A model generated the notes under the pieces. That model saw only the letters and a program-made list of their open reading frames with translations, did not search any database and was not told the DNA's origin. A program made the translations under genes and the position numbers. Source: Indolivaga macrotermitis (lineage in GTDB: Bacteria > Bacteroidota > Bacteroidia > Bacteroidales > Dysgonomonadaceae). Taken from it: a DNA stretch of 64,000 bases. The stretch covers positions 17,511 to 81,510 of the forward strand of contig NZ_FQUC01000018.1 of NCBI RefSeq assembly GCF_900128985.1, in the 5' to 3' direction. Shown here piece by piece: positions 25,716 through 34,069 of the stretch; position 1 is the stretch's first letter, and every line of letters begins with the position of its first letter.

Positions 25716-26858
25716 ATGATTAAAATTGGAATAACAGGTCAGGCTGGTTTTGTTGGAACCCATTTATTTAATGAGTTAGGTCTTTTAACAGACTCTTTTG
25801 AAAGAATTTTATTTGAAGATGCTTTTTTTGAAAACTCAAGTATTCTTGATGAATTCGTTCAGCAATGTGATGTTATAGTCCATTTGGCAGCTGTAAACAG
25901 ACATAATGATATTGAAGTGTTGTATGAAACAAATATATCATTGTGTAAGCTTTTAATTGACTCATGTGAAAGAACAAACTCGAAACCTTATATTTTGTTT
26001 TCTTCTTCGACACAAGAGGAGTTGGATAATTTGTATGGGAAATCAAAGAAAGAAGGTCGCACTTTATTCGAGCAGTGGGCTAAAAAGAATTGTGCATCAT
26101 TTACCGGATTAGTTGTCCCAAATGTATTTGGTCCATTCGGAAAGCCTAATTATAACTCTTTTATAGCAACATTCTCTTATAAACTAACTCATGGAGAAGA
26201 GCCTACTATCCTCACTGATAGTCCTGTAAAATTAATATATGTCGGCTCTTTATGTAAGTTTATTATTAATAAAGTAAACTTATGGAATGAAACTGTCTCT
26301 GTACCTTGTGTTGAAGAGGTCGCTGTTCCTTTCGATTTTGAAAGGTCAGTATCTGAGATTTTGGATCAACTTCGTATCTTTGCAAAACAATATTTTAATT
26401 CTGGGATAATTCCATATTTATCAGATAGAAATGATATAAATATATTTAATACGTTCCGAAGCTATATTGATTATTCAACCTATTTTCCGTTTGAGCTGGT
26501 TAAACATAGTGATGATAGGGGAATTTTTGTTGAAACAATTAAGCTTGGACTTGGCGGTCAGGTTTCTTTTTCAACGACAAAAGAAGGGGTTACTCGAGGG
26601 AATCATTATCATAGTCGAAAAATAGAGAGATTTACTGTAATTAAGGGTAAGGCCAGAATCCAACTCCGTAAGATAGGAACGAATGAAGTTTTGAACTTTG
26701 TTTTGGATGGAGAGAACCCTTCTTATGTGGATATGCCTATATGGTACACACACAATATTACAAATATAGGAAAAGAAGATTTGTACACTCAGTTTTGGAT
26801 TAATGAGTGGTATGATTCCAATGATGGAGATACATTTTCTGAATTAGTTAATCAATAA
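25716..26858 (+). CDS. capF: CapF-type bifunctional epimerase/reductase of the FucNAc pathway
   Basis: This 380-residue protein fuses an N-terminal SDR reductase domain (about 1-250: GITGQAGFVGTHLF, VHLAAVNRH, SSSTQ, YGKSKKEGR) to a C-terminal cupin (about 255-375: LVKHSDDRGIFVETIK, GVTRGNHYHSRKIERF with likely metal ligands, and WYTHNITN). The fusion is diagnostic of FnlB/WbjC/CapF, which epimerises and reduces the CapE product toward UDP-N-acetyl-L-talosamine. capG follows after 7 bases. Confidence 0.92.
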   Translation: MIKIGITGQAGFVGTHLFNELGLLTDSFERILFEDAFFENSSILDEFVQQCDVIVHLAAVNRHNDIEVLYETNISLCKLLIDSCERTNSKPYILFSSSTQEELDNLYGKSKKEGRTLFEQWAKKNCASFTGLVVPNVFGPFGKPNYNSFIATFSYKLTHGEEPTILTDSPVKLIYVGSLCKFIINKVNLWNETVSVPCVEEVAVPFDFERSVSEILDQLRIFAKQYFNSGIIPYLSDRNDINIFNTFRSYIDYSTYFPFELVKHSDDRGIFVETIKLGLGGQVSFSTTKEGVTRGNHYHSRKIERFTVIKGKARIQLRKIGTNEVLNFVLDGENPSYVDMPIWYTHNITNIGKEDLYTQFWINEWYDSNDGDTFSELVNQ

Positions 26859-26865
26859 GAATGAC

Positions 26866-28002
26866 ATGAAAAAGCTAAAAGTAATGACAGTCGTTGGGAC
26901 ACGACCTGAAATAATCAGATTATCTTGTGTTCTCAATAAATTAGATGAATCGGATGCCATTGAGCATATCCTTGTACATACCGGACAAAATTACGATTAT
27001 GAATTAAATGAAGTGTTTTTTGAAGATTTACAACTTAGAAAACCGGATTATTTTTTGAATGCTGCTGGATGTAACGCTACACAGACAGCGGGTCAGATTC
27101 TCATTAATGTCGATAATGTTTTAGAACAGGAAAAACCCGAAGCTTTCCTTGTATTAGGGGATACTAACTCCTGTTTGTGCGCTATTGCTGCAAAAAAAAG
27201 ACATATACCTATTTTTCATATGGAAGCAGGCAATAGATGTTTTGACCAGAGGGTTCCGGAAGAGACTAATCGGAAGATTGTAGACCATACATCAGATATT
27301 AATCTGACATATAGCGATATTGCAAGAGAGTATTTATTAGCAGAGGGATTACGTCCTGATAGGGTCATTAAAACAGGAAGTCCTATGTTTGAAGTGCTTA
27401 TGAAACAACTGCCGAAGATAAAAGAATCTCTAATATTATCCTCTCTGGGTTTAGAGAAGGGTGAATATTTTGTTGTATCTGCCCATCGGGAAGAAAATAT
27501 ATCGTCTCAAGAACATTTCTTTAATTTAGTGGATATTTTGAATACTATTGCGGAGGATTATAACTATCCAGTGATTGTTTCCACTCATCCTCGTACTCGT
27601 AATATGATAGAGAAATTAGCTGTGAAATTTCATCCGAATGTTAACCTTATGAAGCCATTAGGGTTAACAGACTATATTGCGCTTCAAATGAATTCTAAGA
27701 TAGTACTATCAGATAGCGGAACTATAAGCGAAGAATCCTCGATATTGAATTTCAGAGCATTAAATTTAAGAGAGGCTCATGAACGCCCTGAAGCTATGGA
27801 AGAAGCTTCTGTTATGATGGTTGGTTTAAATAAAGATAGAGTCCTACAAGGTCTCATCCAACTGAACTCTCAAGAGGATGGGGAAGGACGAAACTTTAGA
27901 CTTGTTGCTGATTATAGTATGCCTAATGTTTCTGATAAAGTAGTAAGGATTATTATTTCTTATACAGATTATATAAAGAGAGTAGTTTGGGGTGAGAAAT
28001 AA
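26866..28002 (+). CDS. capG: CapG-type non-hydrolysing UDP-HexNAc 2-epimerase
   Basis: This 378-residue protein belongs to the non-hydrolysing UDP-GlcNAc 2-epimerase family (WecB-like): MTVVGTRPEIIRLSCVL at the N-terminus, VLGDTNSCLCAIAAKKRHIP near 97, HMEAGNRCFDQRVPEETNR near 120, SAHREEN, STHPRTRNM and LSDSGTISEESSILNF. In the order capE-capF-capG it would make UDP-N-acetyl-L-fucosamine from the talosamine isomer, as FnlC/WbjD does. A WecB making UDP-ManNAc is possible by sequence but less likely by context. Confidence 0.9.
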   Translation: MKKLKVMTVVGTRPEIIRLSCVLNKLDESDAIEHILVHTGQNYDYELNEVFFEDLQLRKPDYFLNAAGCNATQTAGQILINVDNVLEQEKPEAFLVLGDTNSCLCAIAAKKRHIPIFHMEAGNRCFDQRVPEETNRKIVDHTSDINLTYSDIAREYLLAEGLRPDRVIKTGSPMFEVLMKQLPKIKESLILSSLGLEKGEYFVVSAHREENISSQEHFFNLVDILNTIAEDYNYPVIVSTHPRTRNMIEKLAVKFHPNVNLMKPLGLTDYIALQMNSKIVLSDSGTISEESSILNFRALNLREAHERPEAMEEASVMMVGLNKDRVLQGLIQLNSQEDGEGRNFRLVADYSMPNVSDKVVRIIISYTDYIKRVVWGEK

Positions 28003-28044
28003 TTTAGAGATGTCTAATTCATATTAATTTACGTATATTTTAGT

Positions 28045-29235
28045 TTGAAAGTGAAGAGTATACTTATTGTAACAGAAGTTTTTTATCCTGAAAATGGACT
28101 TATTAATGATTTTGTAAAAGAATTACAGGAGAGAGGATATAAAGTGGATGTTCTTACACAATACCCTTCATATCCAGAAAGTGTAATTTTTCCGGGATAT
28201 AAGAATGAGTATTATAGTATAGAGAGATGGGGCGAAGTAACTATTCATAGGTTTAAACTTGTTGAGGGTTATAAAAACAGTATTATTAAGAAGATTTTAA
28301 ATTATTGGACTTTTGTAAAAGTCGGAAAGAAAATCGCACGAAAGATTGGAAATGAGTATGATCATATTTTGGTTTATCAAACAGGTCCGTTAACTGTAGG
28401 ATTACCGGCTGTTGAAATAAAAAAGAAGTTCAGAAAGGCTCTTACAATTTGGACGTTTGATATCTGGCCTGATACAGTTTATGCATATGGATTTCCTAAG
28501 ATATTCCCTTTAACATATTGTTTGGATAGATTTATTAAGAAGATATACTCATCTTGTGATAATATTTTAGTATCAAGTGAAGGATTTATAAAGTCTATTC
28601 AGAAATATGTTCCAGATAAAGAGATTCTATATTCTCCTAATTGGATGATCAAGGAAGAACAGGAGGTCTGCCCATTACGACTTGATAGGGGTAAATTTAA
28701 TTTTACTTTTACGGGGAATATATCAGTATCTCAGAATCTGGAAAATGTACTGCTAGGATGGGAGCTAGCAGATTTAGATAATGCTATATTGAATATTGTA
28801 GGTGATGGCTCATCTTTGCAGACACTTAAACAAATAATAGAAGAAAGAAAGATTAAGAATGTAAAATTATTTGGTAGATATCCTTCTAATCAGATTGCTG
28901 ATATATTATCTCAAAGTGATACCTTGGTATTATCACTCATTCCTAATCATGGTATAGATAAGACAGAGCCATTTAAAATTCAGTCTTATCTCCAATCAGG
29001 AAAACCTATATTAGGGGTGATAGCAGGTGCTGGGCGTTGTATTATCTTAGATAACCAATTAGGCTTATGTAGTAGTCCGACTGATATTACTGATATAGCT
29101 GAGAAATTTAGAAACTCTCTTCCTTATGCGTTAGAGAATTATTCGAGAATTGCTTTATCATCAAAAAGGTTAATCAAAGAAAGATTTAATAGAGAACTGA
29201 TAATAGATAGGGTAATATCTATTATTGAAAAGTGA
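28045..29235 (+). CDS. wbuB: WbuB-like glycosyltransferase family 4 protein, candidate L-FucNAc transferase
   Basis: This 396-residue GT-B protein has an N-terminal VTEVFYPENGLINDFVKEL and DVLTQYPSYPESVIFPGY, then KALTIWTFDIWPDTVYAYG near 135 and a C-terminal FTGNISVSQNLENVL. These phrases match the WbuB/WcaI group. In E. coli O-antigen loci wbuB follows fnlABC and is linked to L-FucNAc transfer; the same order here supports that role. No in-frame ATG exists near the N-terminus; the start must be TTG at 28045 or GTG at 28051. Confidence 0.82.
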   Translation: MKVKSILIVTEVFYPENGLINDFVKELQERGYKVDVLTQYPSYPESVIFPGYKNEYYSIERWGEVTIHRFKLVEGYKNSIIKKILNYWTFVKVGKKIARKIGNEYDHILVYQTGPLTVGLPAVEIKKKFRKALTIWTFDIWPDTVYAYGFPKIFPLTYCLDRFIKKIYSSCDNILVSSEGFIKSIQKYVPDKEILYSPNWMIKEEQEVCPLRLDRGKFNFTFTGNISVSQNLENVLLGWELADLDNAILNIVGDGSSLQTLKQIIEERKIKNVKLFGRYPSNQIADILSQSDTLVLSLIPNHGIDKTEPFKIQSYLQSGKPILGVIAGAGRCIILDNQLGLCSSPTDITDIAEKFRNSLPYALENYSRIALSSKRLIKERFNRELIIDRVISIIEK

Positions 29236-29356
29236 GGGTCGATATCGTATCTATCTAATCAAAAGTAACGGTTTCTTTATTGAAGTATTCTCTCAACTGG
29301 AAAATATATACTATATTCTATAATGAGTTATTAAGAAGCATTTGGAATCTTATTTC

Positions 29357-30379
29357 ATGAAGTTATTAATCACGGGAACTGCGGGTTTTATTGGGTATGT
29401 TCTGACGAGAAAGTTGTTAGAGCTTAATACTAATATAGAAATTATAGGTTTAGATAATATCAATGATTATTATGATGTTAGATTAAAATATGGACGTTTA
29501 CACCAATTGGGGATTAATGGTAAAGATATTGAACATGGAAAAAAAGCTTCTAGTTCTATCTTTCCTAACTTGTCTTTTGTAAAACTCGATTTAGAAGATA
29601 AAACTAACCTTGATAAGTTATTCTCTGATGAGAAATTCGATATAGTATGTAATCTTGCGGCTCAGGCTGGGGTACGTTATTCAATAGAAAATCCTTATGC
29701 GTATATTAATTCTAATATTGTTGGATTCCTGAATATATTAGAAGCTTGCAGGCATAATCCTGTTAAACATCTTGTATATGCAAGTTCAAGCAGTGTGTAT
29801 GGAATGAATGAGAAGGTTCCTTTTTCGGAAGAGGATAAAGTAGATTCTCCTGTGAGTCTTTATGCTGCTTCTAAGAAATCGAATGAATTGATGGCTCATG
29901 CCTATAGCAACTTATATAAAATTCCTACAACCGGGTTGCGCTTTTTTACAGTGTATGGGCCTTGGGGAAGACCTGATATGGCTCCCTTCCTCTTTACTAA
30001 AGCAATAGCTAATGGTGATGAAATCAAGATATTCAACAATGGAAATATGCTTCGGGATTTTACCTATATCGATGATATTGTGGATGGGATAATCAAGGTC
30101 CTGACACATATTCCACAGCAGGATATTCCATACAAAATCTATAATATCGGTAATTCTACACCGGTAAAACTGATGGATTTTATAAATGAAATAGAAGTGG
30201 CATTAAACAAAGAGGCTAAGAAGGTGTTCTTACCTATGCAACCAGGGGATGTCTATCAGACTTATGCAGATACCTCACAATTGGAAAATGATGTAAACTT
30301 TAAGCCAAATACATCGATAAAGGATGGTGTGAAGTCGTTTATTGATTGGTATATTGATTTTTATAAAGTAACTAAATAG
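29357..30379 (+). CDS. UDP-glucuronate 4-epimerase
   Basis: This 340-residue SDR protein starts at the ATG at 29357; a TTG at 29342 would add five residues. It has ITGTAGFIGYVL near residue 5, NINDYYDVRLKYGRL, NLAAQAGVRYSIENP near 104, SSSSVYGMNEKVPF, the catalytic YAASKKSNELMAHAY and RFFTVYGPWGRPDMA. These match epimerases that convert UDP-glucuronate to UDP-galacturonate. Ugd at the head of the locus supplies the substrate, so galacturonate is a probable component of the glycan. Confidence 0.87.
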   Translation: MKLLITGTAGFIGYVLTRKLLELNTNIEIIGLDNINDYYDVRLKYGRLHQLGINGKDIEHGKKASSSIFPNLSFVKLDLEDKTNLDKLFSDEKFDIVCNLAAQAGVRYSIENPYAYINSNIVGFLNILEACRHNPVKHLVYASSSSVYGMNEKVPFSEEDKVDSPVSLYAASKKSNELMAHAYSNLYKIPTTGLRFFTVYGPWGRPDMAPFLFTKAIANGDEIKIFNNGNMLRDFTYIDDIVDGIIKVLTHIPQQDIPYKIYNIGNSTPVKLMDFINEIEVALNKEAKKVFLPMQPGDVYQTYADTSQLENDVNFKPNTSIKDGVKSFIDWYIDFYKVTK

Positions 30380-30388
30380 TTAAGTATT

Positions 30389-31243
30389 ATGTTATCACCA
30401 AAAATTACATGGATCGGATTGGGGCATATGGGAGCCCCGATGGCAACAAATCTACTAAAAGGTGGATTCGATGTAGCAGTGTATAACCGCTCGGCAGAGA
30501 AAATCAGACCTCTGGCTGAAGCCGGAGCAAGAACTTTTACTTCTATTGAAGATGTTGTTCCGAATTCTAATGTAATCTTTACGATGCTTTCGGATGATAC
30601 GGCGGTTACTGCTGTTTACAATGATCTGATGAAATCGGATATATCGAAGAAGTTATTCATAAACATGAGTACGATTTCACCCGAACTGACCAAACGCTTA
30701 TCTGACGAAATACAAGCTAAAGGAGGTAACTATCTCGATGCTCCTGTATCAGGAAGCGTAAAGCCTGCTACCGATGGAACCCTGATCATTTTGGTGGGAG
30801 GACGTGAGATAGATTATGAGGCCGCAACCATGTTTTTTGAGAAACTAGGTAAGTTTTCATTGTATCTTGGTGAGGCCGGATTAGGAGCGAAAGCCAAATT
30901 AGCCATAAATTATTATATGTCGGTAGTTGTGGAAGGGTTGGCCGAAACTGTCCTTTTTGCCGAGAAGAATGGTATTGATCGTGAGACGATGATGTTTATT
31001 GTAAACGAGAGTGCCTGTGGTAGTGCTATGTCTAAAATGAAAACTCCGGGTATTATTCAGGATAGTTATCCGGCAGCATTCCCGCTGAAACATATGGATA
31101 AAGATATTCGTTTAGCACAGAATGAAGGACTGAATACAGAAACCTCTGCTGCTATGGCTAAAATTTTTGGAGAAGCTATGAAAGCTGAACTGGGAGATAA
31201 TGACCTTATGGCTGTAATAAAAGCGGTAAAATCGAGATTTTAA
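30389..31243 (+). CDS. NAD(P)-dependent oxidoreductase of the 3-hydroxyisobutyrate dehydrogenase family
   Basis: This 284-residue enzyme has the N-terminal WIGLGHMGAPMATNLLKGG, the central LDAPVSGSVKPATDGTL (near 117) and the catalytic lysine region AGLGAKAKLAINYYM (near 165). These are marks of beta-hydroxyacid dehydrogenases, including glyoxylate/succinic semialdehyde reductases. It begins 9 bases after the epimerase and is followed by the terminator, so it is co-transcribed with the glycan locus. Its base composition is less AT-rich and resembles the housekeeping genes, so it may be a neighbour rather than a glycan gene. Confidence 0.85.
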   Translation: MLSPKITWIGLGHMGAPMATNLLKGGFDVAVYNRSAEKIRPLAEAGARTFTSIEDVVPNSNVIFTMLSDDTAVTAVYNDLMKSDISKKLFINMSTISPELTKRLSDEIQAKGGNYLDAPVSGSVKPATDGTLIILVGGREIDYEAATMFFEKLGKFSLYLGEAGLGAKAKLAINYYMSVVVEGLAETVLFAEKNGIDRETMMFIVNESACGSAMSKMKTPGIIQDSYPAAFPLKHMDKDIRLAQNEGLNTETSAAMAKIFGEAMKAELGDNDLMAVIKAVKSRF

Positions 31244-31269
31244 TATAATTCCAATAAAATGCACACAAG

Positions 31270-31305
31270 AAGGCAGAAAGTCGCTGAAAAGGGCTTTTCT
31301 GCCTT
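31270..31305 (+). terminator. Terminator at the end of the glycan locus
   Basis: AAGGCAGAAA (31270-31279) pairs perfectly with TTTCTGCCTT (31296-31305) around a 16-base loop, followed by TTGTTCTT. It lies 26 bases after the oxidoreductase stop and closes the plus-strand run that starts at 4377. Confidence 0.75.
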
Positions 31306-31311
31306 TTGTTC

Positions 31312-32022
31312 TTATAAGGTGAGCCTGTTGAGAATAGTATCCAAAACTTGGTTACATGATTTTATGTATTCGTCTTTAGCTAATATCTCCGATTTGGATT
31401 GGATATACGCGCCTTTTACTAGTTCCTCTTTTCCATTCTGAACCATATCTTTTATAGATTCGGGAGTTACCTCCAAATGGAATTGAAACCCAATTACATT
31501 TTTCTTGTATATGAAAGCTTGGTTCGTACAACCAATGCTAGATGCAATATGATCACATTTAGTTGGAATGTCGAATGTATCCCCGTGCCAATGAAAGACC
31601 GGATTGTTTACGTCTAGACCTTCAAACAACAGATTTTTTTCACCTGCTTTTGTTAGAGAAATAGGGAACCAACCGATTTCGATTTCCTTATTCCGGCTTA
31701 CTTTAGCTCCTAATACATCTGCTATCAATTGTGAGCCAAGGCAGAATCCTAACACGGTTTTATCCGATTTTATTGATTCTTTTATAAATTGTTTTTCGGC
31801 AATAAGCCATGGATACTTCTCTTCTTCGTAGATATTCATCGGGCCTCCCATAATTATGAGCCAGTCAAACTCTGTTAGTGCCGGAAGTGGATCTCCTTTG
31901 TATAAATGAGAAAAAGTCAGCTTATGATTGTTCTTATTTGCCCAAGTCTCGATATATCCGATTCCCTCGAAACTGACATGCTGAAGGCAATGTATCTTTA
32001 AACTCATTCTATTGGCTTTCAT
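31312..32022 (-). CDS. GMP synthase-like class I glutamine amidotransferase
   Basis: This 236-residue protein (231 if it starts at the ATG at 32007, MSLKIHCLQHV) has the class I glutaminase triad: the nucleophile Cys94 in LGFCLGSQL, and His182 and Glu184 in GFQFHLEV. Upstream are IIMGGPMNIYEEEKYPW and HWHGDTFDIP, usual for stand-alone amidotransferases related to the GuaA glutaminase domain. There is no synthetase domain, so the ammonia or peptide substrate is unknown; related proteins hydrolyse gamma-glutamyl compounds. It starts 6 bases after the BrkB stop on the same strand. Confidence 0.87.
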   Translation of the reverse strand: MKANRMSLKIHCLQHVSFEGIGYIETWANKNNHKLTFSHLYKGDPLPALTEFDWLIIMGGPMNIYEEEKYPWLIAEKQFIKESIKSDKTVLGFCLGSQLIADVLGAKVSRNKEIEIGWFPISLTKAGEKNLLFEGLDVNNPVFHWHGDTFDIPTKCDHIASSIGCTNQAFIYKKNVIGFQFHLEVTPESIKDMVQNGKEELVKGAYIQSKSEILAKDEYIKSCNQVLDTILNRLTL

Positions 32023-32028
32023 ATGATG

Positions 32029-33348
32029 TTACAGGTCTTTAATCAGGGTATCTTTTTCTTTTTCAAACAGTGTACGGCGTATATCCTGAATCACATTCCA
32101 TTCTTCGAAGAATTCGCCATTTATATCGATATTGAAAAAGTCTTCCATCCCGAATGTATCTATTTTATTGAATAGATAGGCTACCGATATTTTGTTTATA
32201 TCCAAAGCCGGAATATATGCCGGAACAATATTGTCGTCAGATGGGGTTTCGCGAATGATATTCAATTCGAGCAATAAGTAGAGAGAGTCACTTGTCACAC
32301 GGGTGGGTATCTTGAAGCGTTCGGATATCTCACTTGCTGTATAAGGCTTTTCGCCTTTCTCGAACCGTTTTACTATAAGGGTGATGATAAGCAGTATCAC
32401 AAAATCCTTATAACGGCGACTGATATTTTTAGTATCTTTCTCGTAGCTGAATTTCTTTACATTCTGATAACCAAAGCTGATCTCAACCCCTATCAGAACA
32501 ATCAGCCAAGAGAGTTGCAACCATAGAAGCAGAAGTGGTAAAGCGGCGAAACTACCGTATATAGCGTTGTATTTCGATATCCATATCTGCCCGCCAATGT
32601 ATAATTGCTGGAATAATTGAAAGGCTAAACCTGCGATAAATCCGGCAAAAAGCGCACTACTGAACTTTACCTTAGTATTGGGTAAGTATAGGTAGATAAA
32701 AGTAAAGAGCAATATAGTTATCAGATATGGAAGAAGTTCGACGAAAGGGCCTATAACCAGTCCTACGAGCTTTGTTTCGGCCGATGAGTTCAATAATATA
32801 GAAAGGCCTCCATTACAGACCAGAAACACAGGTGCAATAAGTATCAGAGCTGTATAGTCGGTGAATTGGCGGTAATATGACCTGTCGTTCTTAATTCGCC
32901 AGATAGCATTGAAGTTCGATTCGATACCTCCGATCAGATTTAGCACCGTATAAAGGAGTAGTATAAGGCCAATACCCAAAAAGATTCCGCTCTGAGCATA
33001 TTCGAGCGATTTATCGATAAAAACCATCGCTTTTTCCAGAACTTCCCTTTGTCCTTCGAAATATCCGAATAATTCGCTTTGAACGATATTCTGAAATCCA
33101 AATCCGCGTGCTATTGCAAATAGTACCGCAAGCAGCGGAACTATCGATAAAAGCGTGTTATATGTAAGGGCAGCCGCTTTTGTGTTCATTTGGCTCCAGT
33201 CCATATTGCGATAGGCAAGTATAAACGATTTGATCGCAGTGTATATAAATGCCCGTGGCTTTCCACTTTGCTTTGTATCTACTTTCCAGATACCGATTTG
33301 TAGAAAGTGGAGTATTCTCTGGAATAATTTTGTCAGTTTATCAATCAT
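32029..33348 (-). CDS. YihY/BrkB family inner-membrane protein with C-terminal winged helix
   Basis: This 439-residue protein has the YihY/virulence factor BrkB core: NTKAAALTYNTLLSIVPLLA near residue 57, then about six membrane segments up to residue 290, with LIGGIESNFNAIWRIKNDR near 140 and YGSFAALPLLLLWLQLSWLI near 263. The last about 110 residues are soluble and look like a winged helix-turn-helix (TASEISERFKIPTRVTSDSL). Family function is not settled; it was once annotated as RNase BN. It is followed closely by the amidotransferase gene. A candidate -7 box lies 40 bases upstream. Confidence 0.88.
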   Translation of the reverse strand: MIDKLTKLFQRILHFLQIGIWKVDTKQSGKPRAFIYTAIKSFILAYRNMDWSQMNTKAAALTYNTLLSIVPLLAVLFAIARGFGFQNIVQSELFGYFEGQREVLEKAMVFIDKSLEYAQSGIFLGIGLILLLYTVLNLIGGIESNFNAIWRIKNDRSYYRQFTDYTALILIAPVFLVCNGGLSILLNSSAETKLVGLVIGPFVELLPYLITILLFTFIYLYLPNTKVKFSSALFAGFIAGLAFQLFQQLYIGGQIWISKYNAIYGSFAALPLLLLWLQLSWLIVLIGVEISFGYQNVKKFSYEKDTKNISRRYKDFVILLIITLIVKRFEKGEKPYTASEISERFKIPTRVTSDSLYLLLELNIIRETPSDDNIVPAYIPALDINKISVAYLFNKIDTFGMEDFFNIDINGEFFEEWNVIQDIRRTLFEKEKDTLIKDL

Positions 33349-33388
33349 AGTAAGCTTATAATCCGGTCCTATTTATTAGAAACCAAAA

Positions 33389-33396
33389 CAAAGATA
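33389..33396 (-). promoter_or_regulatory. Candidate -7 box of the BrkB gene
   Basis: The minus strand reads TATCTTTG, a TAnnTTTG match about 40 bases before the start codon. No clear -33 element is seen. Confidence 0.4.
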
Positions 33397-33443
33397 AAAT
33401 GTTCTCCAATCAGAGAGGCTTATTTCTTCTGCTTTTTTGAATC

Positions 33444-33568
33444 TGTCACTTTTTTGTAGTACTTTTTGTTACCTTTCTGTAGAGATTGTCACTTTTCTGT
33501 CACCTTATTAAGATATTGATAATTTGTTTATTATAGGGAAAAAGGTGACAAAGGTTACAAAAGTGACA
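33444..33568. repeat. Direct and inverted TGTCAC-box repeats
   Basis: TGTCACTTTT occurs at 33444-33453 and again at 33487-33496, the latter followed by CTGTCACCTT. The opposite strand carries the same words in AAGGTGACA and AAAGTGACA between 33542 and 33568. The left and right parts can pair partly. The cluster may be a binding site array or the remains of a mobile element. I cannot assign it. Confidence 0.5.
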
Positions 33569-33672
33569 TCCATTTTTTAATTCAAGTTTTCTTAGGTTGC
33601 CCATTTGTTTTCTGAATAGATAAAAAGAGAGGGTGTTAATCGTTGAGAGAAGGTCAAGTTAGAAGAAAAAAA

Positions 33673-34045
33673 TTACAGTCGGTCTGTAAGCCGGGTTCTG
33701 TGCTTTGTATCGAAACAAAGTGCTTGTCATTTATCTACACCTGCCGTCGCCGGCAGGCTCTAGCGACCTACCCCCCGACATCGGGCGAGCAGCCCTACAT
33801 GCGTCGGTATACATGGTCTTGCAACTCATAAGTAGTACGGCTCTCCGTATTGCTACGGAGACCGGTGAGCTCTTACCTCACCTTTTCACCCTTACCCCGG
33901 CAAGCCGTGGCGGTTATTTTCTGTTACCTTACTCTGCCCTCGCGAACAGCTTCCCGTTAGGAAATATGATGCTCTGTGTTGCCCGGACTTTCCTCTTTTC
34001 ATTTCCCGAAGGAAACGCTCAGCGACAAACCGTCCGACTGTAATC
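33673..34045 (-). ncRNA. rnpB: RNase P RNA, bacterial class A
   Basis: The minus strand carries the conserved class A RNase P RNA core. Near the 5' end is GAGGAAAGTCCGGGCAACAC (revcomp of 33979-33998 region), followed by the P-helices, GGTAAGGGTGAAAAGGTGAG and the GTAGGTCGC segment, and the 3' end carries AGAACCCGGCTTACAGACCG. The RNA is the catalytic part of RNase P, which trims the 5' leader of tRNA precursors. The exact ends are estimated: 5' near 34043 from the position of the TACCTTTG box, 3' near 33673. Long frames on the plus strand over this region are artefacts of the RNA. Confidence 0.93.
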
Positions 34046-34050
34046 GGTGG

Positions 34051-34058
34051 CAAAGGTA
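34051..34058 (-). promoter_or_regulatory. -7 box of rnpB
   Basis: The minus strand reads TACCTTTG, a TAnnTTTG match about 7 bases before the predicted 5' end of the RNase P RNA. The matching -33 position (about 34079-34082) lies inside the left arm of the fold-back element and reads TCAT, a poor match. Confidence 0.55.
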
Positions 34059-34069
34059 GTAAAAGTAAG

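Larger units (their letters stand above)
33349..33672. other. Gap between the BrkB gene and RNase P RNA
   Basis: This 324-base gap contains a minus-strand TATCTTTG box at 33389-33396 that can serve the BrkB gene, and a cluster of TGTCAC-containing repeats at 33444-33568. I see no credible gene. The short plus-strand frame that starts at 33643 runs into the RNase P RNA and is spurious. Confidence 0.6.

Noticed and set aside
31259..31441. Plus-strand 60-codon frame after the oxidoreductase
   Set aside because: It covers the terminator hairpin and runs antisense into the amidotransferase gene.
33643..34043. Overlapping plus-strand reading frames of 62 and 112 codons
   Set aside because: They lie entirely on the strand opposite to the RNase P RNA and reflect its GC-rich structure. 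No start signal or protein motif is present.
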